From Actinomycetota bacterium (GTDB lineage Bacteria; Actinomycetota; Acidimicrobiia; Acidimicrobiales; Ilumatobacteraceae), in the NCBI GenBank assembly GCA_005789925.1, contig SXWG01000109.1, forward strand, positions 1 through 5,359: a DNA stretch of 5,359 bases, written 5' to 3'. A program made the translations under genes and the position numbers. The notes under the pieces were generated by a model, which was given only the letters and a program-made list of their open reading frames with translations, ran no database searches and was not told the origin of the DNA. This document shows, one piece after another, positions 1 to 5,235 of this stretch; the stretch's first letter is position 1; each line of letters begins with the position of its first letter.

Positions 1-228
1 GCCCGCTCGAGTGGTCGCTTTCCGGTCACCATTCGCGTCACCACCCCGACCGGTCGCGCACGCGTCGTCTCACCGGTGACGCTCACTGCCAATGTCAACG
101 CCATCGCCGGTGTCGGACAATTGGTCGGTCTGTCCGCATTGCTCCTCGTCGGTGCATGGTGGTTCGCCCATTGGCGTCGCCAACGACGCGAGCAACTGAC
201 TCCAGAGAGTACGGTTGGCACACCATGA
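1..228 (+). CDS. C-terminal end of a membrane protein, probable DUF6049 family (5'-partial)
   Basis: The reading frame is open from the first base and ends in TGA at 226-228, giving the last 75 residues of a longer protein. What is seen: a beta-rich, presumably extracytoplasmic tail (residues about 5-33, with SGRFPVTIRVTTPTGRA), one transmembrane helix at about 38-58 (LVGLSALLLVGAWWFAHW) and a short basic cytoplasmic end (RRQRRE). This ending, a 'xGRFPVTVRxTTPDG' strand then one TM and Arg-rich tail, is what I recall for DUF6049 proteins such as mycobacterial Rv3909, which sits directly before mviN and sigM. The downstream kinase-sigma-trx order supports that reading. Function of the family is unknown to me beyond an envelope location. 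Its stop overlaps the ATG of degV by four bases, so the two are probably co-translated. It could be another type I membrane protein with a similar tail. Confidence 0.6.
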   Translation, partial: ARSSGRFPVTIRVTTPTGRARVVSPVTLTANVNAIAGVGQLVGLSALLLVGAWWFAHWRRQRREQLTPESTVGTP

Positions 229-1061
229 CAATTCGAATAGTCACCGACAGCGCCTGCGACCTTCCCCAGGACGTGTGCGATCGCTTGGGCATCGTGGTGG
301 TGCCCCTTTCCATCCGCTTCGGCGAGGAAGAGTTCACTGACCGCACCGGCATCACCGTCGATGAGTTCTGGTCACGTTGCCATTCCTCAAGCGTCTTGCC
401 AGAGACCGCCGCACCCGCCCCAGGTCAGTTTGAGGCCGCTTATCGACAGTTGAAGGCCGACGGTGCAACTGGCATCTGTGTCATCAACCTGTCTGGCGAC
501 CTGTCAGCAACCATGCAGAGCGCCGAACTGGCCGCGAAGGCAGTCGCGGGCGACATTCCGATCACCGTGGTCGACAGTCGCACCGTCAGCCTGGGTCTTG
601 GTCTCATGGTGGTCGACTGTGCCGAACACGCGAAAACTGGTGCATCACTGGAAGCTGTGGCTGCGCTGGCCCGCAGTTACACCGACAAAGTGCATGTGTG
701 GGGCGCCCTCGACACCCTTGAGAACCTCAAGAAGGGTGGTCGCATCGGCGGTGCAAAGGCCTTGCTCGCGACTGCACTTGCCATCAAACCCATCATCGAG
801 GTGCGCAACGGCAAGGTGGAAGAGGGTGGACGTCAACGCACACGCAGCAAAGCACTCGCCTTTCTGGTCGAACAGGTGCGTTCAACGCCGAACATCGCGC
901 AGGTGGGTGTGCTCCATGCCAAATGCCCCGACATCGATCAGTTCATCTCGATGTTGAAAGAGGTGTATTCGGGTGACATCGTCGTCGGTGACATCGGTGC
1001 AGTCGTCGGATCACATGCCGGCGTCGGCACCCTCGGAGTTGCATTCCGCGTCGCGAACTGA
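225..1061 (+). CDS. DegV family protein (FakB-type fatty-acid-binding protein)
   Basis: DegV/FakB proteins bind a fatty acid and, where studied, present it to the FakA kinase to make acyl-phosphate for phospholipid synthesis in the cytoplasm. The 278-residue product has the usual family length. Visible family motifs in order: TDSACDLP (7-14), a LPETAAPAP segment (58-66), LSGDLSATMQSA (89-100), VVDSRTVSLGLG (115-126), LDTLENLKKGGRIGGA (162-177), IKPIIEV (187-193) and GSHAGVGTLGVAF (262-274). Thr61, Ser94 and His264 fall where the family places its carboxylate-binding Thr, Ser and His, so lipid binding is probably kept. The ATG at 225 is chosen because the conserved N-terminal strand TIRIVTDSA begins at once and the start overlaps the upstream stop (ATGA); the frame is open further upstream, but that part is not family-like. 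No good Shine-Dalgarno sequence precedes it, which fits translational coupling. No fakA/DAK gene is in the window. The family is secure; the ligand is not known. Confidence 0.93.
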   Translation: MTIRIVTDSACDLPQDVCDRLGIVVVPLSIRFGEEEFTDRTGITVDEFWSRCHSSSVLPETAAPAPGQFEAAYRQLKADGATGICVINLSGDLSATMQSAELAAKAVAGDIPITVVDSRTVSLGLGLMVVDCAEHAKTGASLEAVAALARSYTDKVHVWGALDTLENLKKGGRIGGAKALLATALAIKPIIEVRNGKVEEGGRQRTRSKALAFLVEQVRSTPNIAQVGVLHAKCPDIDQFISMLKEVYSGDIVVGDIGAVVGSHAGVGTLGVAFRVAN

Positions 1062-1070
1062 CCGTACAAC

Positions 1071-1076
1071 TAGCGT
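1071..1076 (+). promoter_or_regulatory. Candidate -10 box (TAGCGT) for the kinase-sigma operon
   Basis: TAGCGT fits the actinobacterial TAnnnT -10 pattern and lies in the 26-base gap between degV and the kinase, 11 bases before the kinase ATG. No Shine-Dalgarno sequence precedes that ATG, so a very short leader would make sense. No convincing -35 hexamer lies 16-18 bases upstream. The box is embedded in GTACAACTAG, which resembles the block before trxA. Inference only; readthrough from degV is equally possible. Confidence 0.3.
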
Positions 1077-1087
1077 TATGCGACGTA

Positions 1088-2785
1088 ATGGTCGCATCGC
1101 TGAAGCCCGAAGCATTCATAGGTGGGCGCTATCGCCTCGACCGGTCAATTGCTGCTGGTGGCATGGCAGAAGTGTGGCTCGCGACCGACATTCAACTCGG
1201 TCGACAAGTCGCGGTGAAGTACCTCAAGGACCACATCGCTGACGACGAAACAGTCGTCGAACGATTCCGTCGCGAAGCGCAAGCACTCGCAAAACTGCAT
1301 CACGAGAACATCGTTCCGATCTACGACATCGTCGAAGAAGGTCATCGCACTTTCGTGGTCATGAAGTTCGTCGACGGCACGAGCTTGCGTGAAATTCTCG
1401 ACGAAGGTCGTCGCAAAGACCCCGAACACCGTCCTGCACGCCTTGGTGCAGCGCTCACCGTGCACATCGGTCGGTCAATCGCCCTCGCATTGCAGCATGC
1501 ACACGACCAAGGAATCGTTCACCGCGACATCAAGCCGGGGAACATCCTCATCTCCAGTGGCGGAAAAGTTCTTCTCACCGATTTCGGTATCGCTAAAGCG
1601 ATGCACGGTGGTGAAACGGGGACCGACCTCACCAACCAGAACATCATGATGGGCACTGCCAAGTACTTGTCACCTGAACAAGTGCGCGGTCATCCCCTCG
1701 ACGGTCGTGCTGACATCTACTCGCTCGGGCTTGTTCTGTATGAATGTCTTGCGGGCAACGTGCCGTTCAAGGGCCAAAACGACCAAGCAATCGCACTACA
1801 GCGACTGCAACGCGACCCGACACCGCTTGCTCCGCTCTGCCCCGGCGTGCCGATTCTCTTGACAGATGTCGTGCACAAAATGTTGCGGCGCAAACCTGAG
1901 AGCCGTTACGCCAACGGTCGCGAGGTGTCGTCGGCGTTGCAAGCTGCACTTGCCGGCGACCCGAACGCACCGACACCCGATCTTGGTGGCAACACACGCA
2001 CGCCAGTTGGCATGGATCCACTCATCACGGGTGGCATTCCCATTCCACCGGCATCACGTGACCTCACACCAGAGCCACCGACCATGGCATCACGTCCGCG
2101 GGCGACACGAGACGACTCGGTCGACATTGAACGAGAGCAGACACCACGTACCAACCGCCGACCAGAGCGTGCACTTCCGCGGTCACAGCAAACCAATCGA
2201 TCGCGCGGCATGTTGGCCGTCGGTCTGCTGGTCATTGCTGTTCTTGTCACTAGTTGGTTGTTGTGGTCCGGCTTGCGTTCGTCACCTGGCGTGTCGACCG
2301 CACCCACCGATGTAGCGGCACCCGTTGACAATTCTCCCGTCACAGTTGTTGGGCTTCGCAGTTACGACCCGAATGGCGACGATTCGACCGAGAATGAAGC
2401 GATGGTCACAGCTTTGTCCGATGGCAACCCTGCAACATCGTGGGCCACGCTCTGCTACCAGAACGAATACTTCGGCAGTAAGCGTGGCGTCGGCATCGTG
2501 ATGCAGCTGTCGCGGCCGGCCACAGGACAAGTGACGACCGAAGTACGCACCTCTCCGTGGCGCATCGAAGTGTTCGGAGCGCAAACACTTCCTGAATCAC
2601 TTGAAGGTTGGGGTGAACCACTGAAGGTGAACAACGGAACCAACAGCGGCCCGGCGACGTTCGATGTGACGACGCCAGCATCACACGTGTTGATTCTCTT
2701 CACACAAATCGGGCCGAGCAGCCAGTGCAGCAACGCGAACCCATTCAAGGGAGTGTTGAGCGAACTCTCCTTCACTGCTGGGTGA
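1088..2785 (+). CDS. Transmembrane Ser/Thr protein kinase with discoidin-like extracytoplasmic domain (MviN C-terminal-like)
   Basis: A 565-residue PknB-type kinase. The N-terminal catalytic domain (about 14-288) has all key elements: glycine loop IAAGGMAEVW (21-30), Lys44 in VAVK, Glu63 of helix C, HRDIKPGN (145-152) with catalytic Asp147, Lys149 and Asn152, DFG at 165-167, an activation loop with Thr177, Thr179 and Thr182, SPE (195-197) in place of APE, and DIYSLG (209-214). It should therefore be active. A Pro/Thr/Arg-rich juxtamembrane stretch (about 290-373) follows, then one TM helix (about 374-396) and an extracytoplasmic domain (about 415-565). That domain has a discoidin/F5-8C-like pattern (YDPNGDDSTEN, ALSDGNPATSW, FGSKRGVGIVMQL) and two cysteines, 456 and 547. 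The same arrangement, but with a pseudokinase, forms the C-terminal extension of mycobacterial MviN/MurJ, and the locus position matches. ATG 1088 is the only sensible start: the conserved core begins about 14 residues in. It likely senses wall or glycan state; the ligand and targets are unknown. Confidence 0.93.
   Translation: MVASLKPEAFIGGRYRLDRSIAAGGMAEVWLATDIQLGRQVAVKYLKDHIADDETVVERFRREAQALAKLHHENIVPIYDIVEEGHRTFVVMKFVDGTSLREILDEGRRKDPEHRPARLGAALTVHIGRSIALALQHAHDQGIVHRDIKPGNILISSGGKVLLTDFGIAKAMHGGETGTDLTNQNIMMGTAKYLSPEQVRGHPLDGRADIYSLGLVLYECLAGNVPFKGQNDQAIALQRLQRDPTPLAPLCPGVPILLTDVVHKMLRRKPESRYANGREVSSALQAALAGDPNAPTPDLGGNTRTPVGMDPLITGGIPIPPASRDLTPEPPTMASRPRATRDDSVDIEREQTPRTNRRPERALPRSQQTNRSRGMLAVGLLVIAVLVTSWLLWSGLRSSPGVSTAPTDVAAPVDNSPVTVVGLRSYDPNGDDSTENEAMVTALSDGNPATSWATLCYQNEYFGSKRGVGIVMQLSRPATGQVTTEVRTSPWRIEVFGAQTLPESLEGWGEPLKVNNGTNSGPATFDVTTPASHVLILFTQIGPSSQCSNANPFKGVLSELSFTAG
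2747..2772 (+). promoter_or_regulatory. Possible RNA hairpin just before the sigma factor start
   Basis: AAGGGAGT (2747-2754) can pair with ACTCTCCTT (2764-2772) as eight base pairs with one bulged T, around a 9-base loop. It lies within the last codons of the kinase gene and ends 18 bases before the sigma factor ATG. There is no T run after it, so it is not an intrinsic terminator; a role in translation or mRNA processing is possible. It may be chance within coding sequence. Confidence 0.2.
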
Positions 2786-2790
2786 CGCAC

Positions 2791-3390
2791 ATGGGCACGC
2801 GCGACGAAGATGTGGTGCGTCGCGCACAAGAAGGAGACCGTGCTGCAGTCGACACGTTACTTCGACGTCATTACGACACGATTCGTGCAGTCGTTCATCG
2901 CATCGTCATCAACTCGCACGACGCAGAAGACGCGACGCAAATGGCACTCATTGCAATCGCCAGAGGAATCAACTCGTTCGATGGACGATCATCATTGACG
3001 ACGTGGATGTACCGCATCGCGACAAATGCGGCCATCGACGAAGTGCGTCGCATTCGTCGTCGTCCATTGCCGACGGATGACGACATCGCATTGAACAAAT
3101 CAACAACAGACTCATCTGAAGCGACCATCACACAAATGACCGTCGTGCGCGCTCTTCGGGAATTACCGGATGAGTTTCGCACCGCGCTCGTCCTTCGTCA
3201 CGTCGCCGACCTCGAATACGAAGACATCGCCGCCATTCAGAATGTGCCAGTCGGTACCGTTCGGTCACGTTTGTCCCGTGCACGGGAACAAATGGCCCGA
3301 TTACTCACCGATACCGATCCATCGGAACAGAGCGGGAACGAATCGCACCTCGGGAATCGTCAGACACAGCACTCAGAGGATCAACAGTGA
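2791..3390 (+). CDS. sigM: ECF-family RNA polymerase sigma factor, SigM-like
   Basis: A 199-residue group IV sigma factor that would direct RNA polymerase to stress promoters. Sigma region 2 spans about 6-91, with the core-binding DAEDATQ (44-50) and the region 2.3-2.4 signature TTWMYRIATNAAIDEVRR (70-87). A linker rich in Asp/Ser/Thr follows (about 92-117). Region 4 (about 118-171) has ALRELPDEFRTALVLRHV and the helix-turn-helix YEDIAAIQNVPVGTVRSRLSR (143-163) that reads the -35 element. The last 28 residues are a polar tail. ATG 2791 is preferred because GGGTGA (2780-2785) ends five bases before it and matches the 3' part of a Shine-Dalgarno sequence. A GTG at 2782 would add three residues and overlap the kinase stop (GTGA), but nothing like a ribosome site precedes it. 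The name sigM rests on position: followed by an anti-sigma-like gene and trxB-trxA, as in mycobacteria. ECF membership is certain; orthology is likely. Confidence 0.93.
   Translation: MGTRDEDVVRRAQEGDRAAVDTLLRRHYDTIRAVVHRIVINSHDAEDATQMALIAIARGINSFDGRSSLTTWMYRIATNAAIDEVRRIRRRPLPTDDDIALNKSTTDSSEATITQMTVVRALRELPDEFRTALVLRHVADLEYEDIAAIQNVPVGTVRSRLSRAREQMARLLTDTDPSEQSGNESHLGNRQTQHSEDQQ
3324..3362 (+). promoter_or_regulatory. Candidate ECF-type promoter inside the 3' end of the sigma gene
   Basis: GGGAAC at 3334-3339 (and a second GGAAC at 3324-3328) is followed 18 bases later by CGTCA at 3358-3362. This matches the GGAAC...CGTC pattern typical of ECF sigma factors, including SigM-type. Initiation would fall near 3368-3371, shortly before the ribosome site AGAGGA and the GTG of the anti-sigma gene. 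It would let the sigma factor boost its own antagonist. The region codes for the variable tail of the sigma factor, so constraint from coding is weak, but a chance match is quite possible. Confidence 0.3.
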
Positions 3391-3908
3391 CCACCACACC
3401 CATGCCCCCGAACCCGCCGTCACCGGACGGGCCAATCGACATCGCCACACAGCGAGCAATTTCTTCTGCGCTGTCCGCTGTTCCTCCTGCCGACGAAACC
3501 ACCAAGAACGCCCATATTTCGGCCGCTTTGCAGGCCTTTGACGACATGCCAATCGCACAAAGTGCCGCAATGGTCGGTACTCGACGCAATAGGAACTGGC
3601 TTGCGTCAGCTGCGGCCGCATTTGTGCTTGCTGCAACAGCGGGAGTTGCTGGCTACCAGATCAACGGTGGTGGCAATGACAACGCATCCGTCACAGCTGA
3701 AAACGACACATCCCCGACGCGCAACACCGCCGCGAATCCCTGCTTGCAAACGGCGGCTAGTGGTCAGTTCCTGAACACCACCACCGTCGATGGCGTGCAA
3801 GTTCATCTCTACTTGAGAACAGGTGCAACGGGAGTCGAAGTCGTGTTACTGAACGCAGAGACGTGTTCCCAGGTGAATGCCTTCGTACTCTCACTGCCCG
3901 GTGGCTGA
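3387..3908 (+). CDS. Probable membrane-bound anti-sigma factor (RsmA-like position)
   Basis: A 173-residue single-pass membrane protein, predicted to hold the upstream sigma factor at the membrane. The cytoplasmic part (1-70) has a Pro-rich start and then a helical stretch, about 18-53 (IATQRAISSALSAVPP, HISAALQAFDD), that could bind sigma. One TM helix lies at about 71-90, after the basic RRNRN. The exported part (91-173) has a Gly/Asn/Thr-rich linker and a small beta-rich domain with just two cysteines, 119 and 160, able to form a disulfide. No HxxxCxxC zinc anti-sigma motif is present, and I cannot place it in a named family from sequence alone; the role is inferred from its place and topology. 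GTG 3387 is supported by AGAGGA (3375-3380) six bases upstream and by a GTGA overlap with the sigma stop, which suggests coupled, near-equal synthesis of the two. Confidence 0.72.
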   Translation: MTTTPMPPNPPSPDGPIDIATQRAISSALSAVPPADETTKNAHISAALQAFDDMPIAQSAAMVGTRRNRNWLASAAAAFVLAATAGVAGYQINGGGNDNASVTAENDTSPTRNTAANPCLQTAASGQFLNTTTVDGVQVHLYLRTGATGVEVVLLNAETCSQVNAFVLSLPGG

Positions 3909-3957
3909 CAGCCCAATTCCATCGCATCGCGCCTCAAAGTACGAGTCGCATCACCGT

Positions 3958-3963
3958 TAGGCT
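3958..3963 (+). promoter_or_regulatory. Candidate leaderless promoter -10 box (TAGGCT)
   Basis: TAGGCT fits TAnnnT and ends six bases before the GTG at 3970, the spacing expected if transcription starts on the first base of the start codon. No Shine-Dalgarno sequence precedes that GTG, which supports a leaderless mRNA, a common class in actinobacteria. A short inverted repeat, CACCG (3952-3956) and CGGTG (3968-3972), brackets the box. No clear -35 is visible. The 61-base gap before the gene holds no terminator-like hairpin with a T run. Confidence 0.42.
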
Positions 3964-3969
3964 GACGCG

Positions 3970-4290
3970 GTGGCTGGTAATCCGCTGAATGATCCTGACT
4001 TGGCGACGAAAGTCGTCGATGTCATCGATGCGGTCGTCTCGTACATCCGCGACCACACCACACGTCCTCTCGTGAAGTCAGCACGTGGATTGGTGTTTGG
4101 CCTTCTCGCTGCGTTCGGGGTCTTCGCCATCATCATTCTTCTCGCAATTGTCGTGTCACGAGCATTGCAGGCGTTACTCGACGTGTTTGTGTCGCGTGAT
4201 GCAGCTGTGTGGTTGTCATATTTCATCGCGAGCGCAGTGTTCTTACTCATGGGGACGATCCTCATGCGCCGCCGTCACGTAAAGGAGTAA
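3970..4290 (+). CDS. Small two-helix membrane protein, phage-holin-superfamily (DUF1469-like)
   Basis: A 106-residue protein. Residues 1-40 form a soluble amphipathic segment (DPDLATKVVDVIDAVVSYIRDHTTRPLVKSARG), followed by TM helix 1 at about 41-63, a loop with VSRDAAVW and TM helix 2 at about 79-98, ending in the basic MRRRHVKE. This layout matches the small actinobacterial membrane proteins often annotated as 'phage holin family' that occur in host chromosomes near trxB; the name reflects fold similarity, not a prophage, and nothing else phage-like is in the window. The function is unknown; a membrane-associated helper of envelope stress is only a guess. GTG 3970 is chosen because the conserved N-terminal helix begins just after it and a TAGGCT box sits at leaderless spacing. 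The last codons double as the trxB ribosome site, so the two are probably co-transcribed. Confidence 0.72.
   Translation: MAGNPLNDPDLATKVVDVIDAVVSYIRDHTTRPLVKSARGLVFGLLAAFGVFAIIILLAIVVSRALQALLDVFVSRDAAVWLSYFIASAVFLLMGTILMRRRHVKE
4281..4287 (+). promoter_or_regulatory. Ribosome binding site for trxB
   Basis: AAAGGAG lies six bases before the trxB ATG and fixes that start. It is made from the final Lys-Glu codons of the preceding small membrane protein, so both genes share one message. It is the strongest Shine-Dalgarno sequence in the window, which suggests high trxB translation. Confidence 0.85.
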
Positions 4291-4293
4291 TCA

Positions 4294-5235
4294 ATGTCCG
4301 ACGTTCGCAAGGTCATCATCATCGGATCGGGTCCTGCTGGACTTACGTCAGCCATCTACACCGCACGTGCATCGCTTGCGCCTCTTGTCATCGAAGGAGA
4401 ACCGTCCTCCACGTCTGACCAACCAGGTGGTCAGTTGATGCTCACCACCGAAGTTGAGAACTTCCCAGGCTTTCCAGAAGGCATCATGGGCCCCGAGCTC
4501 CTGAGTCGATTTCGTGAACCAGCGTCGCGATTCGGTGCGGAGTTCATCACCGAGAAAGTCACCGAGGTCGACTTCTCTGCGCGGCCGTTCCGTGTGTGGA
4601 TTCGCGACACCGAATACAAGGCGCAATCCATCATCGTCAGCACCGGTGCACAGAGTCTCATGCTCGGACTTCCGCGCGAGACCGAACTCATCGGCCATGG
4701 AGTCTCGACCTGCGCCACGTGTGACGGTTTCTTCTTCCGTGGACACGAAATTGCTGTCGTCGGCGGCGGCGACTCTGCAATCGAAGAGGCGTCGTTTCTC
4801 ACCAAATTCGCATCGAAGGTGAACCTCGTCGTGCGTCGTGACGTGTTCCGTGCGTCAAAGATCATGCAAGAACGGGCGCTGTCGAACCCAAAAATCAATG
4901 TCATCTGGAATTCTCAGGTCACCGAACTACACGGCACCGACACACTGAGCGGAGTCACCTTGTCCAATTCCGTCACCGGCGAGTCAACTGAGCTTCCGGT
5001 CACTGGTCTGTTCATCGCCATCGGACACCGGCCGAACACGGATCTCTTCACCGGAATTCTCGACAGGGAAGACACCGGATATCTCGTCACCGTTCCTGGT
5101 TCGAGTCGCACGAACATCGAAGGTGTTTTCGCCTGTGGCGACGTGCAAGACCACACGTATCGACAGGCCATCACCGCTGCCGGATCCGGGTGTATGGCAG
5201 CAATCGACTGCGAGCGTTGGCTCGAAGCGGAATAG
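4294..5235 (+). CDS. trxB: Thioredoxin reductase (NADPH, FAD)
   Basis: This cytoplasmic flavoenzyme passes electrons from NADPH through FAD and a redox-active cysteine pair to thioredoxin. The 313-residue product has the normal bacterial length. Visible elements in order: FAD-binding GSGPAG (11-16), GGQLMLTTEVENFPG (45-59), the redox motif CATC (140-143) followed by Asp144, the NADPH-binding GGGDSA (157-162), the phosphate-contacting RR and R in VVRRDVFRASK (179-189), AIGHRPN (242-248), FACGDVQD (279-286) and RQAITAAGSGC (290-300). All catalytic residues are present. The usual His before the Arg pair is Val180, a mild departure. The start has a strong ribosome site six bases upstream. Thioredoxin follows after 57 bases, which together with CATC separates it from ferredoxin-NADP reductase-like relatives. 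In mycobacteria this gene lies downstream of sigM-rsmA as here. Confidence 0.97.
   Translation: MSDVRKVIIIGSGPAGLTSAIYTARASLAPLVIEGEPSSTSDQPGGQLMLTTEVENFPGFPEGIMGPELLSRFREPASRFGAEFITEKVTEVDFSARPFRVWIRDTEYKAQSIIVSTGAQSLMLGLPRETELIGHGVSTCATCDGFFFRGHEIAVVGGGDSAIEEASFLTKFASKVNLVVRRDVFRASKIMQERALSNPKINVIWNSQVTELHGTDTLSGVTLSNSVTGESTELPVTGLFIAIGHRPNTDLFTGILDREDTGYLVTVPGSSRTNIEGVFACGDVQDHTYRQAITAAGSGCMAAIDCERWLEAE

Noticed and set aside
463..957. 164-codon open frame on the plus strand
   Set aside because: It is an out-of-frame reading of degV, rich in Arg, Trp, Ser and Cys, with no domain pattern.
1078..1080. ATG at 1078 as the kinase start
   Set aside because: It is in a different frame from the kinase domain and runs into an Arg/Ser/His-rich reading that stops at 1242.
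1866..2343. Overlapping open frames on both strands across the kinase juxtamembrane region
   Set aside because: They arise from the Pro/Thr/Arg-rich linker of the kinase and have no credible starts or motifs; the kinase frame runs unbroken through the region.
2636..2661. GGAAC - 17 bases - CGTT as an autoregulatory promoter for the sigma gene
   Set aside because: The -10 part deviates from CGTC, it lies deep in kinase coding sequence about 130 bases before the sigma start, and no other support is seen.
2782..2784. GTG as the sigma factor start (GTGA overlap with the kinase stop)
   Set aside because: There is no ribosome site before it, while ATG 2791 has GGGTGA at suitable spacing. The overlap style matches other junctions here, so it stays a minor alternative.
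3909..3969. Terminator after the anti-sigma gene
   Set aside because: No stem followed by a T run can be drawn in the 61-base gap.
3970..4290. Prophage remnant suggested by the holin-like protein
   Set aside because: No other phage gene, attachment repeat or composition shift is present, and such proteins are ordinary chromosomal genes in actinobacteria.
4431..4904. 157-codon open frame on the minus strand
   Set aside because: It lies wholly within trxB, whose protein is fully conserved, and its translation is low-complexity Ser/Arg-rich with no family likeness.
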